Shown here: in pieces, positions 1 through 5,681 of the stretch
Numbering within the stretch: the stretch's first letter is position 1
Layout of the letters: each line of letters begins with the position of its first letter
Assembly: GCA_044370695.1 (NCBI GenBank)
Contig: JBILVB010000044.1
Span: 1 to 23,856, forward strand
DNA length: 23,856 nt
Source: JBEIFW01 sp044370695
GTDB lineage: Bacteria > Actinomycetota > Acidimicrobiia > Acidimicrobiales > Ilumatobacteraceae
Direction of reading: 5' to 3'
Notes under the pieces: model-generated
Told to the model about the DNA's origin: nothing
Database searches by the model: none
What the model saw: the letters and a program-made list of their open reading frames with translations, nothing else
Position numbers and translations under genes: made by a program

Positions 1-120
1 GGCAAGGAGATCCACGCGCCCGAGCCGGCCACCCGGCGGCGATGCGGCTACCCCGGCCCGGTCGTCGACCACGCCGAGGCGATCGCGGCGTACAAGGCCC
101 GCAACGCCGGTCGGCGCTGA
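1..120 (+). CDS. Deoxyribodipyrimidine photolyase / cryptochrome family, C-terminal fragment
   Basis: An open frame enters from the left edge and stops at a TGA at 118-120, giving the last 39 residues of a protein. It reads KEIHAP, then a cysteine and YPGPVVDHAEAIAAYKAR. This resembles the conserved tail of FAD-binding photolyases, where an IHEPW-like stretch is followed by YPxPIVDHxEAR...AYK. Photolyases repair UV-induced pyrimidine dimers using light and FAD. The body of the gene, with antenna and FAD-binding domains, lies outside the window, so the call rests only on the tail. The next gene (queF) is convergent, with its stop 24 bases away. Confidence 0.6.
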   Translation, partial: GKEIHAPEPATRRRCGYPGPVVDHAEAIAAYKARNAGRR

Positions 121-144
121 CCCGCCCCCGTCGGGGGGCAGGGG

Positions 145-534
145 TCAGCGGCGGCGGTCGGCCACGCACTCGACGGTGATGCCGCCCCGGGGCCGCTGGG
201 TGAGCGTCACCGTCACGCGGGCCGGCGCGGCGGTCGCCAGGATCTCGTCGGCGATCTCGCAGGCCAGCGCCTCGGCGAACACGCTGCGGTCCCGGAAGCC
301 CCACAGGTAGAGCTTCAGCGACTTCGACTCGACGCACCGGCCGTCGGGTTCGTACTCGATCACCACCCGGGACAGATCGGGCTGGTTCGTGACCGGGCAC
401 ATCGAGGCAACCTCGTCGGTGAAGAAGCGTACGAGCGTGCAACCGGGCGGCGCGGGGAACGTCTCGACGTGGGCTACCGGGTGTCGCACGGTTCGGCCCA
501 GCAGGGTGAGGTGATCGGTCGGCACGGGTTCCAT
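145..534 (-). CDS. queF: NADPH-dependent 7-cyano-7-deazaguanine reductase (preQ0 reductase) QueF
   Basis: This 129-residue protein is a short, type I (unimodular) QueF of the tunnelling-fold superfamily. The family reduces the nitrile of preQ0 to the aminomethyl group of preQ1 in queuosine biosynthesis in the cytosol. The catalytic cysteine sits in CPVTNQPD (C46, with D53 as the partner acid), and the family signature ESKSLKLYL is at 69-77. I start at the ATG at 534 because the reading frame further upstream is arginine-rich, lacks family similarity, and would run into the divergent neighbour. It is slightly shorter than Bacillus-type enzymes. The gene is divergent from the CoA-transferase gene at 573 with only 38 bases between starts. 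No preQ1 riboswitch fits in that gap. queG, a later step of the same pathway, is about 5 kb away. Confidence 0.93.
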   Translation of the reverse strand: MEPVPTDHLTLLGRTVRHPVAHVETFPAPPGCTLVRFFTDEVASMCPVTNQPDLSRVVIEYEPDGRCVESKSLKLYLWGFRDRSVFAEALACEIADEILATAAPARVTVTLTQRPRGGITVECVADRRR

Positions 535-544
535 GGGGGAGAAC

Positions 545-550
545 AGTCTG
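545..550 (-). promoter_or_regulatory. Possible -10 element of queF
   Basis: Read on the minus strand this is CAGACT, ten bases before the queF ATG. It is close to the TANNNT consensus but its first base differs and the spacing is longer than at other genes here. Weak call. Confidence 0.25.
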
Positions 551-560
551 GCGCGGCCGA

Positions 561-566
561 TACCGT
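561..566 (+). promoter_or_regulatory. -10 element TACCGT of the 573 gene (leaderless geometry)
   Basis: TACCGT ends six bases before the GTG at 573, so the expected transcription start coincides with the start codon. The same hexamer at the same distance precedes the genes at 13310 and 15885. Confidence 0.6.
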
Positions 567-572
567 GCCGGC

Positions 573-1844
573 GTGCCGATGCCGCCGCCCGTGGCCCCCG
601 AGGCCGTCGTCGATCACGTCGGCCCCGGGGCCGACGTGATCGTGCCGCTGTCCAACGGCGAACCCGTCGCACTGCTCGATGCGCTCGAGGCTGCCGCCGA
701 CCGGCTCGAGCGGGTGCGGATCCACCAGATGCACGCCCTGCACGAGCGCCCGTCGATCCGGGGCGAGCTCGGCGATCGGGTCCGCCACGTGTCGTACTTC
801 CTGTCGCCGGTCACGCGCCCCTGGTTCCACCGCGGCACGGTCGAGTTGGTGCCGAACCACTTCAGCGAGATGCGGGAGATCCTGCGCCGGCGCACCACCG
901 ACCCGCTCGTGCTGGCCGCAGTCTCCCCGCCGGATCGTCACGGGTACTTCTCGTTGGGGACCAACGCCGATTACGCCGCGAGCTTCATCGGCCGGGCCCG
1001 GTTCTTCGTCGAGGCCAACGCCCGCATGCCGCGCACGTTCGGCCGCAACCAGATCCACGTCAGCCAGGTGCTCGGCTGGTGCGAGGTCGACCGCCCGCTC
1101 GTCGAGGTGCCGCCACCGCCGATCGACGACGCCGACCGTCGGATCGCGGCGTTCGTCGCCGAACGGATCCCTGACGGAGCCACCGTGCAGACCGGCATCG
1201 GCGCGATCCCCAACGCGATCCTGTCGGCGCTGCGCGACCACCGTGACCTCGGCATCCATACCGAACTGCTCAGCGACGGGGTGATCGAGCTGATCGAGTC
1301 CGGGGTCGTCACCGGCGTACGGAAGCGCAACAACCGCAACAAGGTCGTGGGAACCTTCGCGCTGGGCACGGCGGTGCTGTACGAGTACCTGCACGAGAAC
1401 GCGGCGTTCGAGCTGTGGCCGGTCCGCTACGTCAACGACCCCCGGATCATTGCGTCGGAGCCCGGTTTCGTGTCGATCAACGCCACCGTCGCAGTCGACT
1501 TCCTGGGCCAGTGCGCGTCGGAGACGATCGCCGGCCGGTACTACTCGTCGTCGGGCGGTCAGGCGGATTTCGCCCGCGGGGCGATGGCGTCCGACGGCGG
1601 CCAGGGTTTCATCGTGTTGCACTCCCGCACCGGTGACGGGGTGGCCAAGATCGTCCCCCAGCTGGCCCCGGGAGACGTGGTGACGACGGCGAAGAACACG
1701 GTGGACAAGGTCGTCACCGAATGGGGCGTGGCCGAGCTGTGGGGGCGCTCGATCCGCGAGCGAGCCCGAGCGCTCGTCGCAGTCGCTCACCCCGACGATC
1801 GGGCGAACTTGCAGGCCGACGCCGAACGCCTCGGCTACTGGTGA
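573..1844 (+). CDS. Acetyl-CoA hydrolase/transferase family protein (4-hydroxybutyrate CoA-transferase-like)
   Basis: A 423-residue, full-length member of the acetyl-CoA hydrolase/transferase (family I CoA-transferase, Cat2/AbfT-like) family. These enzymes move CoA between acyl groups through a glutamyl-CoA thioester. The C-terminal half shows TGIGAIPNAIL (207-217), then GIHTELLSDGV, whose E231 aligns with the expected catalytic glutamate, and later GGQADFARGA, the conserved CoA-loop motif. The N-terminal half carries the DRHGYFSLG motif typical of the family. The substrate (acetate, 4-hydroxybutyrate, propionate or succinate) cannot be told from sequence. The GTG at 573 is chosen because TACCGT lies six bases upstream; an in-frame ATG at 579 is an alternative. 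The downstream MBL gene is convergent, with 25 bases between stops. Confidence 0.85.
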   Translation: MPMPPPVAPEAVVDHVGPGADVIVPLSNGEPVALLDALEAAADRLERVRIHQMHALHERPSIRGELGDRVRHVSYFLSPVTRPWFHRGTVELVPNHFSEMREILRRRTTDPLVLAAVSPPDRHGYFSLGTNADYAASFIGRARFFVEANARMPRTFGRNQIHVSQVLGWCEVDRPLVEVPPPPIDDADRRIAAFVAERIPDGATVQTGIGAIPNAILSALRDHRDLGIHTELLSDGVIELIESGVVTGVRKRNNRNKVVGTFALGTAVLYEYLHENAAFELWPVRYVNDPRIIASEPGFVSINATVAVDFLGQCASETIAGRYYSSSGGQADFARGAMASDGGQGFIVLHSRTGDGVAKIVPQLAPGDVVTTAKNTVDKVVTEWGVAELWGRSIRERARALVAVAHPDDRANLQADAERLGYW

Positions 1845-1869
1845 GCGCGCCGGCGGCCGGGCGTGGACG

Positions 1870-2778
1870 TCAGGCGGCGCGCCAGCGGCCGGGTTCGACC
1901 TCGACGACCCCGCCGTCGCGCACGAGACGTGCCAGGTGCATGGCGATCGAGCGCCGCTCGACGCCGACGGCGAAGTTCGGCCTGGTCTCGCGGCGGTAGA
2001 CGATCCCGACCTCGACGAGCTCCTCGAGCTCGCGGGGCTCGGCCAGCAGTTCGAGCAGGCGGGCCTCCCGCCGGCCGATCACCCCGGCGAACGCGTCGAG
2101 CTGCGTGAGGAACTCTTCCCGTCCGGTGACGACCCCCTTGTGGTGGAACGTCACGTACCAGCGGGCCTCGATCTCCCGGCACCGGGCCATCGCGCGTTCG
2201 AAGTCCTCCAGGTCGCTCCAGTGGTCGCCGTAGTACGGCCCGAACGACGACAGGTCGATGTCGGCGACGAAGAACACTCCGGCCGGCTCGACGAGGAACC
2301 CGCAGTGGCCCCGGGTGTGGCCCGGCAGGTGGACCACCTCGACCCGCAGGCCGCCGAGGTGGAACGTCTCGCCGTCGGCGAAGCCGGTGGCGTCGGGCCG
2401 GGCGGTGTAGGTGAAGTCGGTGACGATGGTGTGGGCGAGATCCGGGTCGATGTCGGCCGGATCCTCCACGTAGATCCCGAACAGACCCTCGAGGCTGTGC
2501 ACGCCGGCGAGGTCCTCGTGGTGGGCGTGCACCCTGGCGGCGGGGTAGAGGCCGTGACCGGCGACGTGGTCCTCGTGGGCGTGGCTCACCAGGATCCGGT
2601 CCACCGGGCCCGGTGCACCGCCCCGGGCGACGACCGACACCGAGGTGTCGATCAGGAGCGATTCCTCGCTGCCCCGGACGTACAGGGTGTTGCCCGAGGG
2701 GTACTTGCCGCCGAGCGATCCGGTCAGGACGGTGACGCCGTCGGTCAGGTGCAGGTCGGTGTCGGTGAAGTCCCCCAT
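1870..2778 (-). CDS. MBL-fold metallo-hydrolase
   Basis: A 302-residue metallo-beta-lactamase-fold hydrolase. The zinc motif HAHEDH (H66, H68, D70, H71) is intact, followed by the LPGHTRGHCGF motif (H154) and the VADID aspartate near 173-175, with FHHK near 211-214 supplying the last histidine. The roughly 80 residues after that form a helical, winged-helix-like tail, as in LACTB2/glyoxalase II-like hydrolases. The substrate is not evident; thioesters, persulfides or lactones are all handled by this superfamily. The ATG at 2778 gives the domain a normal N-terminus. It is divergent from the Rv2466c-like gene at 2827 with 48 bases between starts. A role in the same thiol chemistry is only an inference from this placement. 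Confidence 0.82.
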   Translation of the reverse strand: MGDFTDTDLHLTDGVTVLTGSLGGKYPSGNTLYVRGSEESLLIDTSVSVVARGGAPGPVDRILVSHAHEDHVAGHGLYPAARVHAHHEDLAGVHSLEGLFGIYVEDPADIDPDLAHTIVTDFTYTARPDATGFADGETFHLGGLRVEVVHLPGHTRGHCGFLVEPAGVFFVADIDLSSFGPYYGDHWSDLEDFERAMARCREIEARWYVTFHHKGVVTGREEFLTQLDAFAGVIGRREARLLELLAEPRELEELVEVGIVYRRETRPNFAVGVERRSIAMHLARLVRDGGVVEVEPGRWRAA

Positions 2779-2783
2779 GCCCG

Positions 2784-2789
2784 ATACGG
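2784..2789 (+). promoter_or_regulatory. Possible -10 element TACGGT of the 2827 gene
   Basis: TACGGT lies 37 bases before the GTG at 2827, which would give a leader of about 30 bases containing a Shine-Dalgarno sequence. On the opposite strand the overlapping bases read GACCGT, seven bases before the MBL ATG, so the two divergent promoters may share these bases. Confidence 0.3.
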
Positions 2790-2817
2790 TCGTCGCCGGG
2801 GACCCACCTGCGCAACC

Positions 2818-2823
2818 GGAGGA
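2818..2823 (+). promoter_or_regulatory. Ribosome binding site GGAGGA deciding the 2827 start
   Basis: GGAGGA lies three bases before the GTG at 2827. It is one of the few strong Shine-Dalgarno matches in the window. The spacing is a little short, but it supports this GTG over any other start. Confidence 0.55.
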
Positions 2824-2826
2824 CTC

Positions 2827-3489
2827 GTGACCGAGCGAACCGTCGACATCGTCCGCTTCCACTTCGATCCGCTGTGCCCGTGGTGCTACCAGACCTCGCG
2901 GTGGGCGCTGACGCTCGAACGGGCCGGGGCCGTGCGCCTCACGTGGGGCGTGTTCTCGTTGGAGCGCAACAACTTCCCGGCGGAGAAGGGCACGTTCGAC
3001 CCGGCCCGGGCCCGGGCCTTCCCGGCGTTGCGGGTGGCGGTGGCGCTGCGCGATCGGGTGGGCCAGGATGCCTGCGGGGCGTTCTACGAGGCCATCGGCG
3101 AGCGGTACTTCCAGCGCGAGCAGGAGCTCAGCGATCCCGCCGTGCTCACCGCCGCCCTGTCCGACGCAGGGCTCGACCCGGCGTGGCTGGAGCGGGCCAC
3201 CGGCGACGCCGCCACCCTCGACACGGTGATGGCCGAGCACGAGGAGGTGGTCGAGGCCACCAAGGCCTTCGGCGTGCCGTTCCTGCGCCTCGACGACGGC
3301 GCCGGTCCGTCGATCTTCGGCCCGGTGATCTCCAACCCGCCCGAGGATCCGGCCGAGGCCGTCGAGCTGTGGACCCACGTGGCGTGGCTGATGCGCAACG
3401 AGCAGTTCAACGAGCTGAAGCGGGGCGAGCGGGCACACCAGCCCGACCTGCCGTACTGGCGCACGTTCCTCGCGAACTGGAAGCGCTGA
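2827..3489 (+). CDS. DsbA-family protein, Rv2466c-like (mycothiol-dependent nitroreductase/oxidoreductase family)
   Basis: A 220-residue thioredoxin-fold protein. FDPLCPWCYQTSRW near the N-terminus contains the redox motif CPWC (C17, C20) and closely resembles the equivalent stretch of Mycobacterium tuberculosis Rv2466c. Later FGPVISNPPEDPAEAVELW and FNELKR also follow that family's layout. Rv2466c-type proteins use mycothiol/mycoredoxin electrons in oxidative-stress defence and can reduce nitro compounds; the role here is inferred from family. There is no signal peptide, so it should be cytosolic, unlike periplasmic DsbA. A GTG start with GGAGGA upstream is used. Its TGA overlaps the next ATG by one base, indicating translational coupling with an MDMPI-fold protein, another mycothiol-associated family. 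Confidence 0.85.
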   Translation: MTERTVDIVRFHFDPLCPWCYQTSRWALTLERAGAVRLTWGVFSLERNNFPAEKGTFDPARARAFPALRVAVALRDRVGQDACGAFYEAIGERYFQREQELSDPAVLTAALSDAGLDPAWLERATGDAATLDTVMAEHEEVVEATKAFGVPFLRLDDGAGPSIFGPVISNPPEDPAEAVELWTHVAWLMRNEQFNELKRGERAHQPDLPYWRTFLANWKR

Positions 3490-4085
3490 TGCCGGCTCCC
3501 GATCCGCTGCGCGTCCTCGACCTCGCCCAGACCCGCGCCGCAGCGGTGATCGCCGCGCTCGGCCCCGCCGACTGGGCCCGTCCCACGCCGTGCGACGAGT
3601 GGTCGGTGCGCGACGTCGTGAACAAGATGACGGCCTCGACGATCGTGTTCAGCGCGTTCGGGCAGCGCCGGCCCCATCCCGGGCACGACCTGATCCACCC
3701 GGCGGAACTGCTCGGCGACGATCCGCTCGGCACCTACCTGGCCGCTGCGGCCGAGTGCCGTTCGGTCTGGCGGGCCCCGGGCGCGCTGGAGGGGACGGCC
3801 CCGTCGACGGTGGGGGAGTTCCCCGCGAAGGCGGTGCTCAACGCCCGCATCTTCGACACCACGATCCTCACGTGGGACGTGGCCACCGCCTGCGGCGTCG
3901 CCCACGGCATCGACGACGAGCAGGCCGCCTACGTGCTGCGGGTGGCGCGGGCGCTGGTGCCCAACGTCCGCACCGTCAGCCCCGAGCGCTACAAGGAGCC
4001 GGGCGACCCGGGCACGGCCGCGCCGCTGGTGGAGCAGATGATCGCCGCGACCGGGCGGAACCCGGCCTGGCGCCCGCCGGCCTGA
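3489..4085 (+). CDS. TIGR03086-like / mycothiol-dependent maleylpyruvate isomerase (MDMPI) fold protein, metal site degenerate
   Basis: A 198-residue protein of the DinB/MDMPI-N four-helix superfamily. The hallmark WARPTPCDEWSVRDVVN is at 29-45 and the late TWDVATA at 128-134. Characterised members bind a metal through a histidine in the xxxHL helix and an E-x3-H pair before WD, and use mycothiol. Here those positions read K46, D123 and L127, so the classic triad appears lost; this alignment was made by eye. The protein may therefore be non-enzymatic, bind a different cofactor, or act as a binding protein. It overlaps the Rv2466c-like gene by one base and so belongs to the same transcript. 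The specific function is unknown. Confidence 0.75.
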   Translation: MPAPDPLRVLDLAQTRAAAVIAALGPADWARPTPCDEWSVRDVVNKMTASTIVFSAFGQRRPHPGHDLIHPAELLGDDPLGTYLAAAAECRSVWRAPGALEGTAPSTVGEFPAKAVLNARIFDTTILTWDVATACGVAHGIDDEQAAYVLRVARALVPNVRTVSPERYKEPGDPGTAAPLVEQMIAATGRNPAWRPPA

Positions 4086-4095
4086 GCGCCGCGCG

Positions 4096-4121
4096 GCAGC
4101 AGGCTCAGCGGGGCTTGCTGC
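4096..4121. terminator. Hairpin between convergent genes, candidate bidirectional terminator
   Basis: GCAGCAGGC (4096-4104) pairs with GCTTGCTGC (4113-4121) over nine base pairs, including one G-T wobble, with an eight-base loop. The stop codon of the minus-strand CoA-transferase is in the loop and the plus-strand stop is ten bases to the left. No T-run follows. Confidence 0.45.
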
Positions 4122-5331
4122 GCAACACGCCGGCGGCCTCGAGCCGGGTGGCGTCGGCGGCGGTCCAGCCGAGTTCCGCGAGCACCTCGACGTTGTGCTC
4201 GCCGAGCAGCGGCGCGACGAGCGGCAGGTCGTCGGGCTGTTCCGACAGGCGCAGCGGGTTGCCGGGGATGCGGACCTCCCCGAGGATCGGGTCGGGGACC
4301 GTGCGCACCATGCGCCGTTCGACGAAGTAGGGATACTCGTGGGCGTCGGCGGCGTCGATCACGGGCGCGCACGGGATCCGTTCGGCTTCGAGCACGGCGA
4401 GCACGTCGGCGTCGGTGGCGAACCCGGTCATCCAGTGCTCGATGAGGGCGTTCAGTTCGTCGCGATTCTTCGCCCGCTCCCGCAGGCCGCAGAACCGCTC
4501 GTCGTGTTCGAGTTCGGGGCGGCCGATGGCACGGCAGAAGCCGGGCCACTGGTTGCCCATGACCTGCAGCACGATCCAGCCTTGCGGCGCCTTGAACACC
4601 CCCGTGGGGGAGTTGAGCGCCGACTTCGCGCCGCTGCGGCGGGGCCGCCACTTCCCCCCGGTGAGGTGGGCGCCCTGGACGGTGAGTTCGTGGGCGTGGA
4701 ACAGCGCGTCGACCATGGCGATGTCGACGTGTTGGCCCCGGCCCGTGCGCTCACGGTGGAACAGCGCGAGGCCGATGCCGGCCACGGCATGGACGCCGGA
4801 CATCACGTCGGCGTAGGACACCCCGACCGGCATCGGGGGGCCGTCGGCGGGTCCGGTCTGGATGAGCAGACCCGAGTACGCCTGGGCGATCAGATCGAAC
4901 GACGTCTTGTGGGACAACGGTCCCGGCGCCCGGCCGAACCCGGAGATGCTGGCCACGATCAGCCGGGGATGGCGGGCCCGCAGGCTGGCGTGATCGAGGC
5001 CGCGGCGCTCGAGCACACCGGGGCCGTAGTTCTCGACGACGACGTCGGCCGTGGCGATCAACGCGTCGAGGATCCGGCGGCCTTCCGGGTCGTCGAAGTC
5101 GACGCACAGCGACCGCTTCCCCCGGTTCTGCTGCACGAAGTAGCCCGAACGGCCCTCCCGCAGGACGGCGAGGGTGCGGGTGGGGTCGCCGTAGGGGGCC
5201 TGCTCCACCTTGACGACGTCGGCGCCCTGCTCGGCGAGGAGCCGGGTCACCGTCGGCCCGGCCAGGTACTGGGTGAGGTCGACGACACGGATGCCGTCGA
5301 GGATCGGTGCGGACGCGTCCCCCGTGGTCAC
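4105..5331 (-). CDS. CaiB/BaiF (family III) CoA-transferase
   Basis: A 408-residue class III CoA-transferase, the usual length. The N-terminus reads ILDGIRVVDLTQYLAGP, then ADVVKVEQAPYGDPTR and VENYGPGVLERRGL, all standard for the family. The catalytic aspartate is expected at D208 in GRGQHVDIAMVDAL, by alignment with the formyl-CoA transferase aspartate. FDLIAQAYSGL (145-155) is also conserved. Such enzymes exchange CoA between carboxylic acids such as carnitine, formate/oxalate, succinate or aromatic acids; the substrate pair is unknown. The GTG at 5331 is chosen because it begins just before the conserved region and has TACGAA seven bases upstream; the frame further upstream shows no family similarity. 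It is divergent from the small Cys-rich gene at 5411. It belongs to a different family from the CoA-transferase at 573. Confidence 0.88.
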   Translation of the reverse strand: MTTGDASAPILDGIRVVDLTQYLAGPTVTRLLAEQGADVVKVEQAPYGDPTRTLAVLREGRSGYFVQQNRGKRSLCVDFDDPEGRRILDALIATADVVVENYGPGVLERRGLDHASLRARHPRLIVASISGFGRAPGPLSHKTSFDLIAQAYSGLLIQTGPADGPPMPVGVSYADVMSGVHAVAGIGLALFHRERTGRGQHVDIAMVDALFHAHELTVQGAHLTGGKWRPRRSGAKSALNSPTGVFKAPQGWIVLQVMGNQWPGFCRAIGRPELEHDERFCGLRERAKNRDELNALIEHWMTGFATDADVLAVLEAERIPCAPVIDAADAHEYPYFVERRMVRTVPDPILGEVRIPGNPLRLSEQPDDLPLVAPLLGEHNVEVLAELGWTAADATRLEAAGVLRSKPR

Positions 5332-5338
5332 GGAGAAC

Positions 5339-5344
5339 TTCGTA
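5339..5344 (-). promoter_or_regulatory. -10-like element TACGAA before the CaiB-family gene
   Basis: On the minus strand TACGAA ends seven bases before the GTG at 5331. It differs from TANNNT at the last base but has the leaderless spacing seen elsewhere in the window. Confidence 0.4.
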
Positions 5345-5396
5345 GCACCCCGTCGGCAGGCTGGTGGACGGGCGGGCGGAACCCCCAGTCGTTGCC

Positions 5397-5403
5397 GAAA
5401 GGG
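5397..5403 (+). promoter_or_regulatory. Ribosome binding site GAAAGGG of the 5411 gene
   Basis: GAAAGGG lies seven bases before the ATG at 5411, a normal Shine-Dalgarno position. This gene therefore looks leadered, unlike many of its neighbours. Confidence 0.5.
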
Positions 5404-5410
5404 CATCCTC

Positions 5411-5626
5411 ATGAGCAACCCCACCAGCTTCACGATCGACTGCGGCACCTGCGTGATGCGCCGCTCGTCCGCATGCGACGACTGCCTCGTCACGTTCCTG
5501 TGCGATCGCTCCGAGCGCTCGATCGAGGGCGCCGTGCTCGACCTGGCCGAGGCCCGGGCGGTGCGGTTGTTCGCCGAGGCCGGCCTCGTGCCGGCGCTGC
5601 GCCACCGCCGAGCCGCGGCCCGCTGA
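5411..5626 (+). CDS. Small conserved cysteine-rich protein (zinc-ribbon-like)
   Basis: A 71-residue protein with five cysteines in the first half: C11 and C14 (CGTC), C22 and C25 (CDDC), and C31 (FLC). Two CxxC knuckles seven residues apart suggest a metal-binding, zinc-ribbon-like or Fe-S site. The second half is an amphipathic helix (EARAVRLFAEAGLVPAL) followed by a basic tail. I recall similar small proteins in other actinobacteria but know no assigned function. A ribosome binding site supports the start. It is divergent from the CaiB-family gene and lies 55 bases before queG on the same strand, but queG has its own promoter. Confidence 0.7.
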   Translation: MSNPTSFTIDCGTCVMRRSSACDDCLVTFLCDRSERSIEGAVLDLAEARAVRLFAEAGLVPALRHRRAAAR

Positions 5627-5649
5627 CGCGCCGCCGGACTGGACCGCGC

Positions 5650-5664
5650 CGCACCGGGGGTGCG
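5650..5664. repeat. Inverted repeat just upstream of the queG -10
   Basis: CGCACC, three G bases, then GGTGCG form a perfect six-base-pair dyad. It ends four bases before the queG -10 hexamer, so it could be an operator or a short terminator for the preceding small gene. No T-run follows. Confidence 0.35.
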
Positions 5665-5668
5665 CCGC

Positions 5669-5674
5669 TACCGT
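5669..5674 (+). promoter_or_regulatory. -10 element TACCGT of queG (leaderless; decides the start)
   Basis: TACCGT ends seven bases before the GTG at 5682. An upstream in-frame GTG at 5673 overlaps the hexamer itself, so it could not be inside the transcript. This makes 5682 the better start. Confidence 0.6.
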
Positions 5675-5681
5675 GCCCGGC

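Noticed and set aside
535..572. A preQ1 riboswitch upstream of queF
   Set aside because: The gap is only 38 bases and the probable transcript has almost no leader; no pseudoknot elements are visible.
1845..1882. Possible terminator between the CoA-transferase and MBL genes
   Set aside because: GCGCGCC at 1845 can pair with GGCGCGC at 1876, but the loop is 24 bases and most of the arm lies in the MBL coding region; too weak to call.
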